DNA of 23,890 bases from Candidatus Cloacimonas sp. SDB (GCA_001412425.1 LKUH01000203.1:1-23890), one strand, 5' to 3'; positions 1 to 8,892 are shown, counted from the stretch's first letter. Made by a program: numbers and translations. Notes: a model not told the origin generated them from the letters alone.

Positions 1-1557
1 TTCCTGCTCCTCTTCACTGAAACCAAGCACATCAAATATTTTTTTCTGAATATCAAGTCGATGACAACGAATACTTCCGGAAGAAAGTTCAATTCCATTG
101 CAGACCAGATCGTAAAGCTGACCTTCTATTTTTCCATAGTCCTCTGCTTTATCAAAATAGGACATGTGTTCCTCTTTGGGGAGAGTGAACATATGATGGG
201 CAGTTTCCCAGCGCTTTTCCTCATCGTTATATTCAAATAAGGGAAAATCGGTTATCCAGACTAAATTGAATTCATTCTTATCGTATAATTTCAACACTTT
301 GCCAAAATGATTTCTGACTCCTGCCAGAATTTTAAAAACCATTTTATTGCTGTCCGCCGCATACAATATAAGATCACCTGCTTTAGCACCGGTTTTTGCC
401 ATGATCTTCTCTTTTTCAGTTTCACTAAGAAATTTACTGATCCCCGAATGAAGCCCTGTTTTATCAACTTTTGTAAAAGCAAGACCTTTACCCCCCAGAT
501 GGCGGGCAATATCAACGAGTTCATCAGTTTTTTTCCGCGAATAATCAGCACATCCCGGAGCGACAATACAGCGAACACTACCTTGAGCAGCTAATGCCGA
601 GTTGAAGACTTTAAATTCTGACCGGGACAATTCCCGCGACAGATCTATCAATTCCAGGCCAAAACGAAGATCCGGTTTATCAATACCGAATCTGTTCATT
701 GCCTCGGAGTATTTCAATCTGGGAAAGGGAATCTTGAGCTCAATTCCAAGTGTTTTTTTAAAGATATAGTGAAATAATTCTTCGATTATGCTAAAAATTT
801 CATCAGGTGTAACAAAGCTCATTTCCAGGTCGAGCTGGGTAAATTCGGGTTGTCGGTCAGCTCGAAGATCTTCATCTCTGAAGCATCTGGCAATCTGAAA
901 ATAGCGATCCAATCCTGAGATCATCAGCAACTGTTTATAGATCTGAGGAGATTGGGGTAGGGCAAAAAATTGCCCCGGGTGTACTCTACTGGGAACCAGA
1001 TAGTCACGTGCGCCTTCTGGAGTGCTTTTCATTAAAATCGGTGTTTCGATCTCATAAAAATTTTTCTGATTCAGAAACTCCCTGATGGCAAAAACTACTT
1101 CATGTCTCAACAGCATTATTTTTTTCAGTTTTTCTCTTCTCAGATCAAGATAGCGAAATTTCAAACGGAGATTTTCTTCTGCCAGAATATTTTCATTTAT
1201 CTGAACTGGCAAAGGTTCCGAGTCATTTAAAATAAGAAGTTCATCTGCTTCTATTTCAATTTCACCGGTTGGTAGCGTTCGATTGATATTTCCGGCATCG
1301 CGGGGAATTATCTTACCTTTAACAGCAATTACATATTCATTTCTGAGAACACCTGCCTTTTTGTGCGCTTTAGGGTTTTCAGGTCGGAACACAATCTGAA
1401 TCAATCCTGTTACATCGCGTAGATCAATAAATATCAACCCTCCCAGGTCACGGCGTCTGTGAACCCAGCCCATCACCTGAACTGATTGATTAACTTGATT
1501 TAAACGAACATGTCCCGCATAAATAGTCCTCTTTTTATCTCCGATAAAATCTAACAT
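1..1557 (-). CDS. aspS: Aspartyl-tRNA synthetase, C-terminus cut by window edge
   Basis: Class II synthetase that charges tRNA-Asp with aspartate in the cytoplasm. 519 codons are present and open to the window edge; bacterial AspRS is usually about 590 residues, so roughly 70 C-terminal residues including motif 3 are missing. Seen in the translation: the anticodon-binding OB fold with GWVHRRRDLGG near residue 30, the motif 2 stretch FRDEDLRADRQPEFTQLD, WITDFPLFEY and HHMFTLP of the bacterial insertion/active-site region, and NGIELSSGSIR near the cut end. The ATG is preceded by GGAGA at suitable spacing. The Leu in RRRDL is the residue found in discriminating enzymes (non-discriminating ones usually have His), so I infer tRNA-Asp-specific charging. 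It lies downstream of the gyrase operon terminator, so it needs its own promoter; a TTGACA at 1615-1620 (minus strand) is present but no well-spaced -10 was found. Confidence 0.96.
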   Translation of the reverse strand, partial: MLDFIGDKKRTIYAGHVRLNQVNQSVQVMGWVHRRRDLGGLIFIDLRDVTGLIQIVFRPENPKAHKKAGVLRNEYVIAVKGKIIPRDAGNINRTLPTGEIEIEADELLILNDSEPLPVQINENILAEENLRLKFRYLDLRREKLKKIMLLRHEVVFAIREFLNQKNFYEIETPILMKSTPEGARDYLVPSRVHPGQFFALPQSPQIYKQLLMISGLDRYFQIARCFRDEDLRADRQPEFTQLDLEMSFVTPDEIFSIIEELFHYIFKKTLGIELKIPFPRLKYSEAMNRFGIDKPDLRFGLELIDLSRELSRSEFKVFNSALAAQGSVRCIVAPGCADYSRKKTDELVDIARHLGGKGLAFTKVDKTGLHSGISKFLSETEKEKIMAKTGAKAGDLILYAADSNKMVFKILAGVRNHFGKVLKLYDKNEFNLVWITDFPLFEYNDEEKRWETAHHMFTLPKEEHMSYFDKAEDYGKIEGQLYDLVCNGIELSSGSIRCHRLDIQKKIFDVLGFSEEEQE

Positions 1558-1624
1558 AGGTATCTCCAATTATTTTAAATAATACAAAAACCAGAAAATT
1601 GTATAGTTTTTATTTGTCAAAAGT

Positions 1625-1652
1625 AAAAAAGCCTGCTCAAAATGAACAGGCT
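1625..1652 (-). terminator. Rho-independent terminator of the gyrB-gyrA-lipoprotein unit
   Basis: On the minus strand, 32 bases after the lipoprotein stop codon, AGCCTG pairs with CAGGCT around a short loop (one internal mismatch, then two more pairs), followed directly by a run of six T. This is the classic intrinsic terminator layout and closes the gyrase operon before aspS. Confidence 0.85.
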
Positions 1653-1683
1653 CATTTATTATTCTAATTTACAGAAAGAGTAG

Positions 1684-2244
1684 TTACTCTCTTACGAAAT
1701 CAATTTGATGTCCCTGGAAAATTAATTTACATTGTTTATTCTGAGATTTCAGCTTGGGGAAAAAAAGATATCCCGTTTTCTGTGCATTCGGCAGTATAGT
1801 CCCAAAATTGAAAGATTCCATAATAAGATTATTTTTTGCTTCTTTCCAGTTTTCATAAACCTGATCATCCTCTTCTTCGAAGAGAAAATTTCTATCAAAA
1901 ATAATATCTTCAGGCATAAGCAGATTCATGACTTGTCCGGGTAAGACAATGTCATATTGATTTCCATATTCATCCAGCAAACTCAGGTCTTCTGGGCTGA
2001 TTGGAATTTTTTCAGCAGTTTTATTTCTTACGGTAATATAGAAGGTCATGAAATAATCAGTCAGTTCCTGCGGTTCTTTTACCCATAACTTATTCGCAAC
2101 AGCTAAGGTAAATTCAGCAGTTTTAATTATTCCATAACTTTCTGACACAGTAATATTTTCTGATGCTACAGGTAGATACAAAGTTGTACAACCAGACAAA
2201 AACACTGCCAGGCTCATCAGAAGTATTACTTTTACTGAATTCAA
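1684..2244 (-). CDS. Small lipoprotein of unknown function, TTG start, last gene of the gyrase operon
   Basis: 186 residues. The N-terminus has Lys5, a hydrophobic stretch and the lipobox LSGC with Cys19, so it should be lipidated by Lgt and cut by signal peptidase II. The rest (FYITVRNKTAEKIPISPEDL, then LLDEYGNQYDIVLPG) reads like a beta-sandwich of the DUF4352/telokin-like kind, in which a conserved-core phrase 'network-of-beta-strands plus DENGNxY' recurs; this is resemblance, not an assignment. The first codon is TTG, placed directly after the gyrA TAA in the same frame. The next in-frame ATG is codon 10 and would leave too short a signal peptide, and GGAGG lies 8 bases upstream of the TTG inside gyrA, so TTG is the best start. 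Function is unknown; its place in the gyrase operon may only reflect transcription. Confidence 0.88.
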   Translation of the reverse strand: MNSVKVILLMSLAVFLSGCTTLYLPVASENITVSESYGIIKTAEFTLAVANKLWVKEPQELTDYFMTFYITVRNKTAEKIPISPEDLSLLDEYGNQYDIVLPGQVMNLLMPEDIIFDRNFLFEEEDDQVYENWKEAKNNLIMESFNFGTILPNAQKTGYLFFPKLKSQNKQCKLIFQGHQIDFVRE

Positions 2245-4797
2245 TTACTCATCCTCCAGATCTGTATCCGGAATGTTGTTAATCACTTCTTCTTCCGTCA
2301 ATTCCTTTAGTTCTTCTACCGGTTTTTCAACAGGATTTTCAATTTCGGAAAGTATTTCTTCAAGTTCCTCTTCTTCTTCTGCCGGAATTCTGGTTATGTC
2401 GTAGACCTTGTCATCTTTGTTCAATTCAATAAGTTTCACACCCTGTGTATTCCTGCCGATCACAGTTATCTTATTCACTGCCTGCCTAATGATCATGCCA
2501 GCTCTGGTAACTATCATCAGGTCGTCATTGTCTACAACCTCGATCAAAGCTATCAGTTCACCATTCCTTTTTGTGGTTTTTAGAGTTATTACGCCTTTGG
2601 AACCTCTTCGAGTCTTTTTATAATTACTTATCTCAGATCGCTTACCATAACCATTCTCGCTTATTGCCAACAACGTTCCTTCCCGTTTAACAACTACCAT
2701 TGCTACAACCCTGTCCCCTTCACGAAGACTTATACCTCTAACGCCTTGCGAGTTGCGTCCCATGGAACGAACATCAGTTTCGTTGAATCTGTTGGCATAA
2801 CCATGGCTGGTGGCCAGAATTATGTCGTTATTTCCCTCGGTGATAATTGCATCAATAAGCTGATCTCCTTCCATCAGTTTGATGGCAATTATGCCGTTTA
2901 TCCTGGGATGTGAAAAAGCTTTCAACTCCGATTTCTTTACAACTCCTTTTTTGGTTACCATCGTTACATAATGCGGAAGTTCAAAATCTCTCACCGAAAC
3001 ATAAGCCTCGATCTTTTCTTCCCTTTCCAGCTGCAACAGATTAACAATAGCTTTACCTCGAGCCAGTCTCCCAACTTTAGGAACTTTGTGCACTTTCAAC
3101 CAGTGACACTTTCCAAGATTCGTAAAGAATAGGATGTAAGCATGGGTAGAAGCGATAAAAATGTTCTCAATAAAATCTTCTTCTTTCAAATTTGAACCTG
3201 ATAAACCTTTTCCACCCCGACCCTGTTTTCGATAAGTATCAACCGGCAATCTCTTAATATAACCTTCGTGTGATATGGTTACGACCATTTCTTCATCTGC
3301 GATCATATCTTCCGTCTCAATATCAGAAGAACCGTCCAGAATAACTGATCGTCTGTCATCACCATATTTCTCTGCAATTTCGCTGACTTCTTTTTTAATG
3401 ATTTTCATTCGAACAGATCTATTTTCAAGAATATTATTCAATTTTTTGATGGTTTTTAGAATCTCGTTATATTCTTCTTCCACCTTATCTCTTTCCAGTC
3501 CGGTAAGTTTCTGTAATCTCATTTCCAGGATCGCTTTAGCCTGAATTTCCGATAAACCGAACTTTTCCTGCAGATTAGTACTGGCATCTGCTACCGTTTT
3601 AGAAGCCCGTATCATTGCGATCACTTCATCAATATGATCAAGTGCAATTCGATAACCTTCCAGAATATGCAGCCTTTTCTCAGCATTACTTAACAGGAAC
3701 TGAGTTCTTCTAACAATTATATCATGTCTGAAATTGATGTATTCCTGTATCAATTCCTTCAGGTTCAGAACTTTAGGTATTCCGTTAACAAGGCATCTGT
3801 TATTAACACTGAAACTTGACTGCAACTGGGAGTACTTATACAATTTATTCAGTACCGAGGAAGCTTCTGAAGATCGCTTAACAGATATGACCAGTCTCAT
3901 ACCCTGTCTTCCGGATTCATCTCTGATATCACTGATACCTTCAATCCTCTTATCCTTAACCAGTTGTACTATTTTATCAATCAGGATAGTCTTATTTAAC
4001 TGATAGGGTATTTCTGTTATTATAATTGCTTCTGCACCATTATTTTTTGTTTCTATGGAAGCTTTACCCCTGAGGACCACCCTGCCGTGTCCGGTCAAAA
4101 AATAATCATTGATCCCTTGTTTACCAATTATATAACCGCCAGTTGGAAAATCTGGTCCTGAAATATATTTTCTCAGAGACAGAGGATCCATTTCAGGATC
4201 ATCAATTAGAGCATTGATACCCTGACATACTTCCATGATATTATGAGGTGCCATATTGGTAGCCATTCCAACCGCAATACCTGAAGAACCATTTACGATC
4301 AAATTGGGAAATTTAGAAGGAAATACAGATGGTTCTTTTCTGGTATCATCATAATTGGCATTAAAATCAACAGTTTCTTTATCAAGGTCTTCCATCAGAT
4401 CTACTGCTGCTTTTTGTAATCTTGCCTCCGTATAACGCATGGCAGCCGGAGGGTCTCCATCCTGAGATCCAAAATTTCCCTGCCCGTCAACCAGCTGATA
4501 TCTTAAACTCCAGGGCTGTGCCATTCTAACAAGAGTGGGATAAATAACCTGTTCCCCGTGAGGATGGTAATTTCCAGATGTATCACCTGCTATCTTGGCG
4601 CATTTCCTGAAACCTTTACCCGGAGTAAGATTAAGCTCATTCATGGCATATAAAATTCTACGCTGGGAAGGTTTAAGGCCATCTCTAACATCCGGCAGTG
4701 CTCTGGATACAATCACGCTCATTGAATATTCTAAATAAGCTTTCTTTAAAACATCTTCAATTTCAATTAATTCTATTCTTGATCTGTCATGAATCAT
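2245..4797 (-). CDS. gyrA: DNA gyrase subunit A
   Basis: 850 residues. GyrA is the breakage-reunion subunit of gyrase; with GyrB it introduces negative supercoils using ATP. The ATG at 4795-4797 is chosen over an in-frame upstream ATG at 4873-4875 (inside gyrB) because GGAGG sits 4 bases ahead and the protein then starts MIHDRSRIELIEIEDVLKKA, like the family. Catalytic Tyr is Tyr122 in AAMRYTEARL, the same number as in E. coli. The winged-helix/tower region runs to about 490, followed by the C-terminal pinwheel with a GyrA box QGRGGKG at 525-531, which argues for gyrase rather than topoisomerase IV. Residues 807-850 are a strongly acidic tail. In the quinolone-binding loop the residues are Glu82, Gln83, Val84 and Pro87 instead of the E. 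coli Asp82, Ser83, Ala84 and Asp87. Ten bases separate it from gyrB. Confidence 0.98.
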   Translation of the reverse strand: MIHDRSRIELIEIEDVLKKAYLEYSMSVIVSRALPDVRDGLKPSQRRILYAMNELNLTPGKGFRKCAKIAGDTSGNYHPHGEQVIYPTLVRMAQPWSLRYQLVDGQGNFGSQDGDPPAAMRYTEARLQKAAVDLMEDLDKETVDFNANYDDTRKEPSVFPSKFPNLIVNGSSGIAVGMATNMAPHNIMEVCQGINALIDDPEMDPLSLRKYISGPDFPTGGYIIGKQGINDYFLTGHGRVVLRGKASIETKNNGAEAIIITEIPYQLNKTILIDKIVQLVKDKRIEGISDIRDESGRQGMRLVISVKRSSEASSVLNKLYKYSQLQSSFSVNNRCLVNGIPKVLNLKELIQEYINFRHDIIVRRTQFLLSNAEKRLHILEGYRIALDHIDEVIAMIRASKTVADASTNLQEKFGLSEIQAKAILEMRLQKLTGLERDKVEEEYNEILKTIKKLNNILENRSVRMKIIKKEVSEIAEKYGDDRRSVILDGSSDIETEDMIADEEMVVTISHEGYIKRLPVDTYRKQGRGGKGLSGSNLKEEDFIENIFIASTHAYILFFTNLGKCHWLKVHKVPKVGRLARGKAIVNLLQLEREEKIEAYVSVRDFELPHYVTMVTKKGVVKKSELKAFSHPRINGIIAIKLMEGDQLIDAIITEGNNDIILATSHGYANRFNETDVRSMGRNSQGVRGISLREGDRVVAMVVVKREGTLLAISENGYGKRSEISNYKKTRRGSKGVITLKTTKRNGELIALIEVVDNDDLMIVTRAGMIIRQAVNKITVIGRNTQGVKLIELNKDDKVYDITRIPAEEEEELEEILSEIENPVEKPVEELKELTEEEVINNIPDTDLEDE
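2253..2257 (-). promoter_or_regulatory. Ribosome binding site that decides the TTG start of the lipoprotein
   Basis: GGAGG on the minus strand lies within the last codons of gyrA, 8 bases before the TTG at 2242-2244. It supports the TTG over the internal ATG at codon 10 and implies that the two genes are translationally coupled. Confidence 0.7.
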
Positions 4798-4807
4798 TTT
4801 TCCTCCA

Positions 4808-6703
4808 TTAGACTTCGACAGTAACGTATTCAGCGTTAGATTCGATAAATTCTCTACGTGGTTCCACTTCATCACCCATTAGAATTGTGAATATTCTATC
4901 AGCTTCAATGGCATCATCTATTTTTACAGAAGTAAGGATTCGCTTTTCCGGATCCAGGGTAGTTTCCCAAAGCTGTTCGGCATTCATCTCACCCAAACCT
5001 TTGTAACGTTGAATCGTAACACCTTTGTAATCAAATTCTGCCAGGATACTATCTCTCTCTTTATCGCTATAGACATATTTTTTCATTTTACCTTTTTTTA
5101 TCAGAAATAATGGAGGTCTGGCAATATAAATATGCCCATACTCAATTAAGGGTCTCATATATCTGAAGAAAAAAGTAAGCAGCAAAGTTGCAATATGCTG
5201 CCCGTCAACATCAGCATCAGCCATAATTATTATCTTATTATACCTTAATTTGCTTACATCGAACTCATCTCCGATCCCGGCACCAAGAGCTAGGATAATG
5301 GGCTGGATCTTATCATTATTCAAAACTTTATCAATTCTGGCTTTTTCCGTATTAAGCATTTTGCCCCAGAGAGGAAGAATGGCCTGAAATGTTCTATCAC
5401 GGCCCATTTTGGCAGATCCTCCCGCAGAATCACCCTCTACCAGAAAAACTTCGGTTTGGGTAGGATCCTGGATGGAACAGTCAGCTAATTTACCTGGTAA
5501 ACTACCACTTTCCAGAACGGATTTCCGGCGGGTCAGTTCTCTGGCTTTCCGTGCTGCTTCCCTGGATCTGGCTCCTAGAATTGCTTTCATGGAGATATTT
5601 TTTGCTTCAACAGGATTCTCTTCGAAAAACTCCATCAGTTTTTCATATACAACTGAGTTGATTATCCCTTCTACTTCCGAATTTTGCAGTTTGGTTTTAG
5701 TCTGACCTTCAAACTGAGGTTCACCCATCTTAACACTTATTACAGCACATATTCCTTCTCTGATATCGTTTCCACTGGGACTGACCTTCTCATTTTTCAG
5801 CAGATTAATGTTTTTAATGTAGGTATTAACTGCTCTGGTTAAACCGGATTTAAAACCACTCAGGTGTGTACCACCCTCAATAGTGTTTATATTATTGGCA
5901 AAGCTATAGATCGTCTCCTGAAAACCTTCATTATACTGAATCGAAACTTCATAATCAATTTCATCTCTGAGACCTCCAATATAAATTGGTTCAGAAAAAA
6001 GAATCTTCTTATTTTCGTTAAGAAACTGAACAAAGGATTTAATTCCTCCGGCATATTGGAATTTATGAGATTTACCTGTAACTTCATCTTTAAGAACGAT
6101 CTTTATCCCTTTATTTAAAAAAGCGAGTTCACGTAATCTAACTGATAGATAATCAAAACTGAATACTACTGTCTCAAAGATCGTGTCATCCGGATAAAAA
6201 GTTGTTCTGGTACCTCTTTTAGTAGTTTTACCAATTTTTTTAACTTCAGTAACCGGTATTCCTTTTGCATATTCCTGAGAATATATGTTACCATCTCGGT
6301 AAACTTCGACAACACACTTTTTGGAAACCGCGTTAACCACAGAAACACCAACTCCATGCAGCCCCCCGGAAACCTTGTAAGATTTTTTATCGAATTTTCC
6401 GCCAGCATGTAAAACTGTCATCACCACCTGTAAAGCAGAAACTTTCTCTCCTTTATGCATATCAACAGGTATTCCGCTTCCATTATCCTCTACTGAACAA
6501 CTGCCATCTTCATTCAATGTTATGGATATTTCATCACACCTTCCGGCCAGAGCTTCATCAATACTGTTATCAACTACTTCATATACCAGATGATGAAGAC
6601 CTCTTTCACTCGTTCCGCCAATATACATCGCCGGTCTTTTCCTTACAGCTTCCAAGCCCTTCAGGACTTTTATATTTTTGGCTGTGTATTTTGAATCATT
6701 CAT
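4808..6703 (-). CDS. gyrB: DNA gyrase subunit B
   Basis: 631 residues, the short type without the insertion found in enterobacterial GyrB. It is the ATPase subunit. The GHKL ATPase domain shows Glu42 and Asn46 in YEVVDNSIDEALAG, Asp73 in VEDNGSGIP, LHAGGKF near 98-104 and GGLHGVGVSVVNA at 113-125; the numbering equals that of E. coli. The Toprim domain has LVEGDSAGGSAK (Glu423) and MADADVDGQH (Asp496, Asp498, Asp500) for the catalytic metal ions. The C-terminus has QRYKGLGEMNAEQLWETTLD and GDEVEPRREFIE, which contact GyrA and DNA. AGAGGG precedes the ATG. It is the first gene of gyrB-gyrA-lipoprotein and has a promoter candidate at 6760-6790; no relaxation-sensing element can be recognised by eye. 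Confidence 0.98.
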   Translation of the reverse strand: MNDSKYTAKNIKVLKGLEAVRKRPAMYIGGTSERGLHHLVYEVVDNSIDEALAGRCDEISITLNEDGSCSVEDNGSGIPVDMHKGEKVSALQVVMTVLHAGGKFDKKSYKVSGGLHGVGVSVVNAVSKKCVVEVYRDGNIYSQEYAKGIPVTEVKKIGKTTKRGTRTTFYPDDTIFETVVFSFDYLSVRLRELAFLNKGIKIVLKDEVTGKSHKFQYAGGIKSFVQFLNENKKILFSEPIYIGGLRDEIDYEVSIQYNEGFQETIYSFANNINTIEGGTHLSGFKSGLTRAVNTYIKNINLLKNEKVSPSGNDIREGICAVISVKMGEPQFEGQTKTKLQNSEVEGIINSVVYEKLMEFFEENPVEAKNISMKAILGARSREAARKARELTRRKSVLESGSLPGKLADCSIQDPTQTEVFLVEGDSAGGSAKMGRDRTFQAILPLWGKMLNTEKARIDKVLNNDKIQPIILALGAGIGDEFDVSKLRYNKIIIMADADVDGQHIATLLLTFFFRYMRPLIEYGHIYIARPPLFLIKKGKMKKYVYSDKERDSILAEFDYKGVTIQRYKGLGEMNAEQLWETTLDPEKRILTSVKIDDAIEADRIFTILMGDEVEPRREFIESNAEYVTVEV

Positions 6704-6759
6704 AAGAAAACCCTCTTTTTATCATATTTTTTCACACGTTTATTAGTGATTAATCAGGG

Positions 6760-6790
6760 ACTATAACAGCATCGGCAAGATATGTGTCAA
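6760..6790 (-). promoter_or_regulatory. Likely promoter of the gyrB operon
   Basis: Minus strand: a perfect -35 box TTGACA (6785-6790) and a -10-like TATAGT (6760-6765) separated by 19 bases. The spacer is longer than the usual 17, a feature also reported for some supercoiling-sensitive promoters; whether that holds here is inference. The predicted transcript starts near 6753 and has a leader of about 50 bases. Confidence 0.5.
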
Positions 6791-6969
6791 TTATTTTATT
6801 TGCAGAAACTTAGCAGTTTTTACAGCCTAAAAAGTTTTACGCAATTAGTTATCGTAATTCCTTATAATACAATAAGTTACAAGTTTTCAAATTTAAGCTT
6901 GAAACAAATGGGCAAAAAAAAATTATTTATTATTGTATTTTCCTACTATCTTGCATTGTTTGAACAGTG

Positions 6970-7001
6970 AAAAAATCAAGGATTTATTTGGGTTATTCCT
7001 T
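6970..7001 (-). terminator. Weak candidate terminator after the PASTA gene
   Basis: On the minus strand AAGGA (overlapping the end of the gene) can pair with TCCTT across a 14-base loop, followed after two bases by six T. The stem is short and AT-rich, so the call is tentative, but an end of transcription is expected here because gyrB has its own promoter downstream. Confidence 0.3.
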
Positions 7002-7565
7002 ATCTAAAAGATCTCTCCACTTGTCGCTGTTGCTGGAATTTTCCAATTTACCCAGACTGATAGCAACAGCTACTTCACTTTTTCTGGCTATCAGATCATC
7101 AGCCATAGGTTCAGAATAAATAATTTTATCGGCTTCCACCAGATCAGAATACCGATATTTTTTTTCTCCCAAAAGCAATCCAGCACTTTCCAGTTTCAAT
7201 TTAGCCTCCAGAACAGACAGATTATAGAGATAGGGAATTCGAACCATCTCTGGTCCTTCGCTTACTACAACCTCAATAGTCCTGTAACGTTTAGTCAAAA
7301 TATTCGGATGGGGATTTTGCGAAATTATCTGTCCTTTTTCAAAATCATTGCTGTGAACATTCTCAATTTTCTCCAGATAAAGTTTTAGATTATCACATTT
7401 TTTTACAGCAACATTGAAATTCATTCCAACCAGGTCAGGAACTTCTACATCATTCCCATGTCTAACAATTAATTTCATAAAAATATTAATCCCGACAAAT
7501 CCGATAATGAACAATCCGATCAAAATCAAAAGAGTTAATAATAGAGCTTTAAATCTGGTTTTCAT
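6993..7565 (-). CDS. Membrane-anchored protein with two PASTA domains, no kinase domain
   Basis: 190 residues. A basic N-terminus (MKTRFK) is followed by one hydrophobic segment at about 8-30, which should anchor the protein with its C-terminus in the periplasm. Two PASTA repeats follow: about 40-103 (VEVPDLVGMNFNVAVKK ... IEVVVSEGP) and 107-172 (VRIPYLYNLSVLEAKLKL ... VAVAISLGK). PASTA domains bind peptidoglycan or beta-lactam-like ligands in PknB-type kinases and some PBPs; here neither a kinase nor a transpeptidase domain is present. The gene starts 7 bases after rsmB, with GAGG overlapping the rsmB stop, so it is the last member of the same operon. An rsmB-PASTA pairing is familiar from other bacteria. 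The cellular role is not known; a cell-wall sensing or scaffold job is inference. Confidence 0.9.
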   Translation of the reverse strand: MKTRFKALLLTLLILIGLFIIGFVGINIFMKLIVRHGNDVEVPDLVGMNFNVAVKKCDNLKLYLEKIENVHSNDFEKGQIISQNPHPNILTKRYRTIEVVVSEGPEMVRIPYLYNLSVLEAKLKLESAGLLLGEKKYRYSDLVEADKIIYSEPMADDLIARKSEVAVAISLGKLENSSNSDKWRDLLDKE

Positions 7566-7572
7566 ATCAACC

Positions 7573-8892
7573 TCAATCTATTCTTTTCAGCCTTGCTGCA
7601 AAAGAACCGTCAATTTTGTGTTTAAAAGGTAATGTTTTTAAAAAATTATTTTCAACAAATTTTGGGGAAACATATTTTGCGGCAGGATCTATTACAAAAT
7701 TTATATTTTTTTTCAGGAATCTGTTCACCTGCTCTTCATTCTCAGCTGGATTCATTGTGCAGGTACTGTAGATCATTATTCCATTTTGTTTCACGAACTG
7801 GCTCCCCATTTTTAAGGCAGCTTCCTGTAATTTTAATAACTTGGGCATATCCTGATTTGCCTGCCACCTCAATTCAGCTTTTTTCTGAAATACACCCCAC
7901 CCGCTACAGGGAACATCGACCAGCACTTTATCATAAGCCGGAGCTACCGGACCGTAATTGAAAGCATCTTCAGTTATGGTATTAATATTGGTTAATTGAA
8001 GTCTGGCTATGGCTTGTTTAATTTTTTTTATTTTGTTAGGAAATTTATCGATCGCTAAAATTTCACCCATATCTCCCATTAATTCCGACATATAGGTTGC
8101 TTTACCTCCGGGACCTGCAAAAAAGTCGATAATTGATTCATGAGGTGCCGGTTTCATTAATTCCACTACTAAAGCTGCTGAAGCATCCTGAATTGAAAAA
8201 TAGCCTTCTGAGAAAGCAACATCGGTTAGGACTTCCCGAGGTTTATCGGTCATAAGAACATTATTGGAAGCAGTAGAAGGTATGAGTTCGATATCTCTTC
8301 GAGAAAAATAATTAATCAACTTTTCCTTGTTGGTCGCATGATTGTTAATTCTGAGGCTAAGCAGCGGTTCAGTGTTAAAAAACTTACATAACTCTTCGGT
8401 AGAAGATTCTCCCCAGAGCTCAAGCCATTTTTTTACCAGCTCTTCAGGAAAAGAATAGCGCACAGCCAGGTTTTCTTCTAATTTTTCAGGGTAAGTAAAG
8501 GCAGGATTCCTCAAATAATTCCTTAAAACTGCATTAATAAATTTACTTACTTTATCTCCATACAATTTCTTAGCCAGTTTAACAGATTCGTCAACAGCGG
8601 CATAATCCGGAATATTATTGCAATAGAGTATTTGATACAATGCTAAATAAAGCAGAATTTTAATTTTCAGGTCAGTATTTTTATATTTTTCATCATCTGT
8701 GTATTCGGAAACAATATAATCAAGATTTTTGTTCTGTTTTATCACTCCCTTTACAAGTTTGTAAAGGAGATCGATATTTTCTTCTGAATCCTTCGATTTT
8801 TTCTTGATCTGTTTGAGAAGTTTATTGGAGAATATATTTTTCTGTAATACTTTCTGAATTATTTTATAGGCCTCAAACCTTATATCCATCAT
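7573..8892 (-). CDS. rsmB: 16S rRNA (cytosine-967-C5)-methyltransferase
   Basis: 439 residues, full length for RsmB/Sun. It uses S-adenosylmethionine to methylate C967 of 16S rRNA in the small subunit. The first ~130 residues form the NusB-like RNA-binding domain (for example FINAVLRNYLRN near 118-129). The Rossmann methyltransferase domain has the SAM motif DFFAGPGGKATYMSE at 256-270, motif IV DVPCSGWGVF with Cys329 and motif VI STCTMNPAENE with the nucleophile Cys378; both cysteines of the RsmB/RsmF mechanism are present. The start ATG overlaps the ruvA stop as ATGA, so translation is probably coupled; a second ATG follows immediately and could serve instead. The upstream purine stretch is a weak ribosome binding site. 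Confidence 0.95.
   Translation of the reverse strand: MMDIRFEAYKIIQKVLQKNIFSNKLLKQIKKKSKDSEENIDLLYKLVKGVIKQNKNLDYIVSEYTDDEKYKNTDLKIKILLYLALYQILYCNNIPDYAAVDESVKLAKKLYGDKVSKFINAVLRNYLRNPAFTYPEKLEENLAVRYSFPEELVKKWLELWGESSTEELCKFFNTEPLLSLRINNHATNKEKLINYFSRRDIELIPSTASNNVLMTDKPREVLTDVAFSEGYFSIQDASAALVVELMKPAPHESIIDFFAGPGGKATYMSELMGDMGEILAIDKFPNKIKKIKQAIARLQLTNINTITEDAFNYGPVAPAYDKVLVDVPCSGWGVFQKKAELRWQANQDMPKLLKLQEAALKMGSQFVKQNGIMIYSTCTMNPAENEEQVNRFLKKNINFVIDPAAKYVSPKFVENNFLKTLPFKHKIDGSFAARLKRID

Noticed and set aside
307..594. 95-codon open frame on the plus strand opposite aspS
   Set aside because: Antisense to a conserved part of AspRS, with no recognisable protein features.
4798..4875. 26-residue N-terminal extension of GyrA
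   Set aside because: It overlaps the gyrB C-terminus; the ATG at 4795-4797 has a strong ribosome binding site and gives numbering identical to E. coli GyrA.
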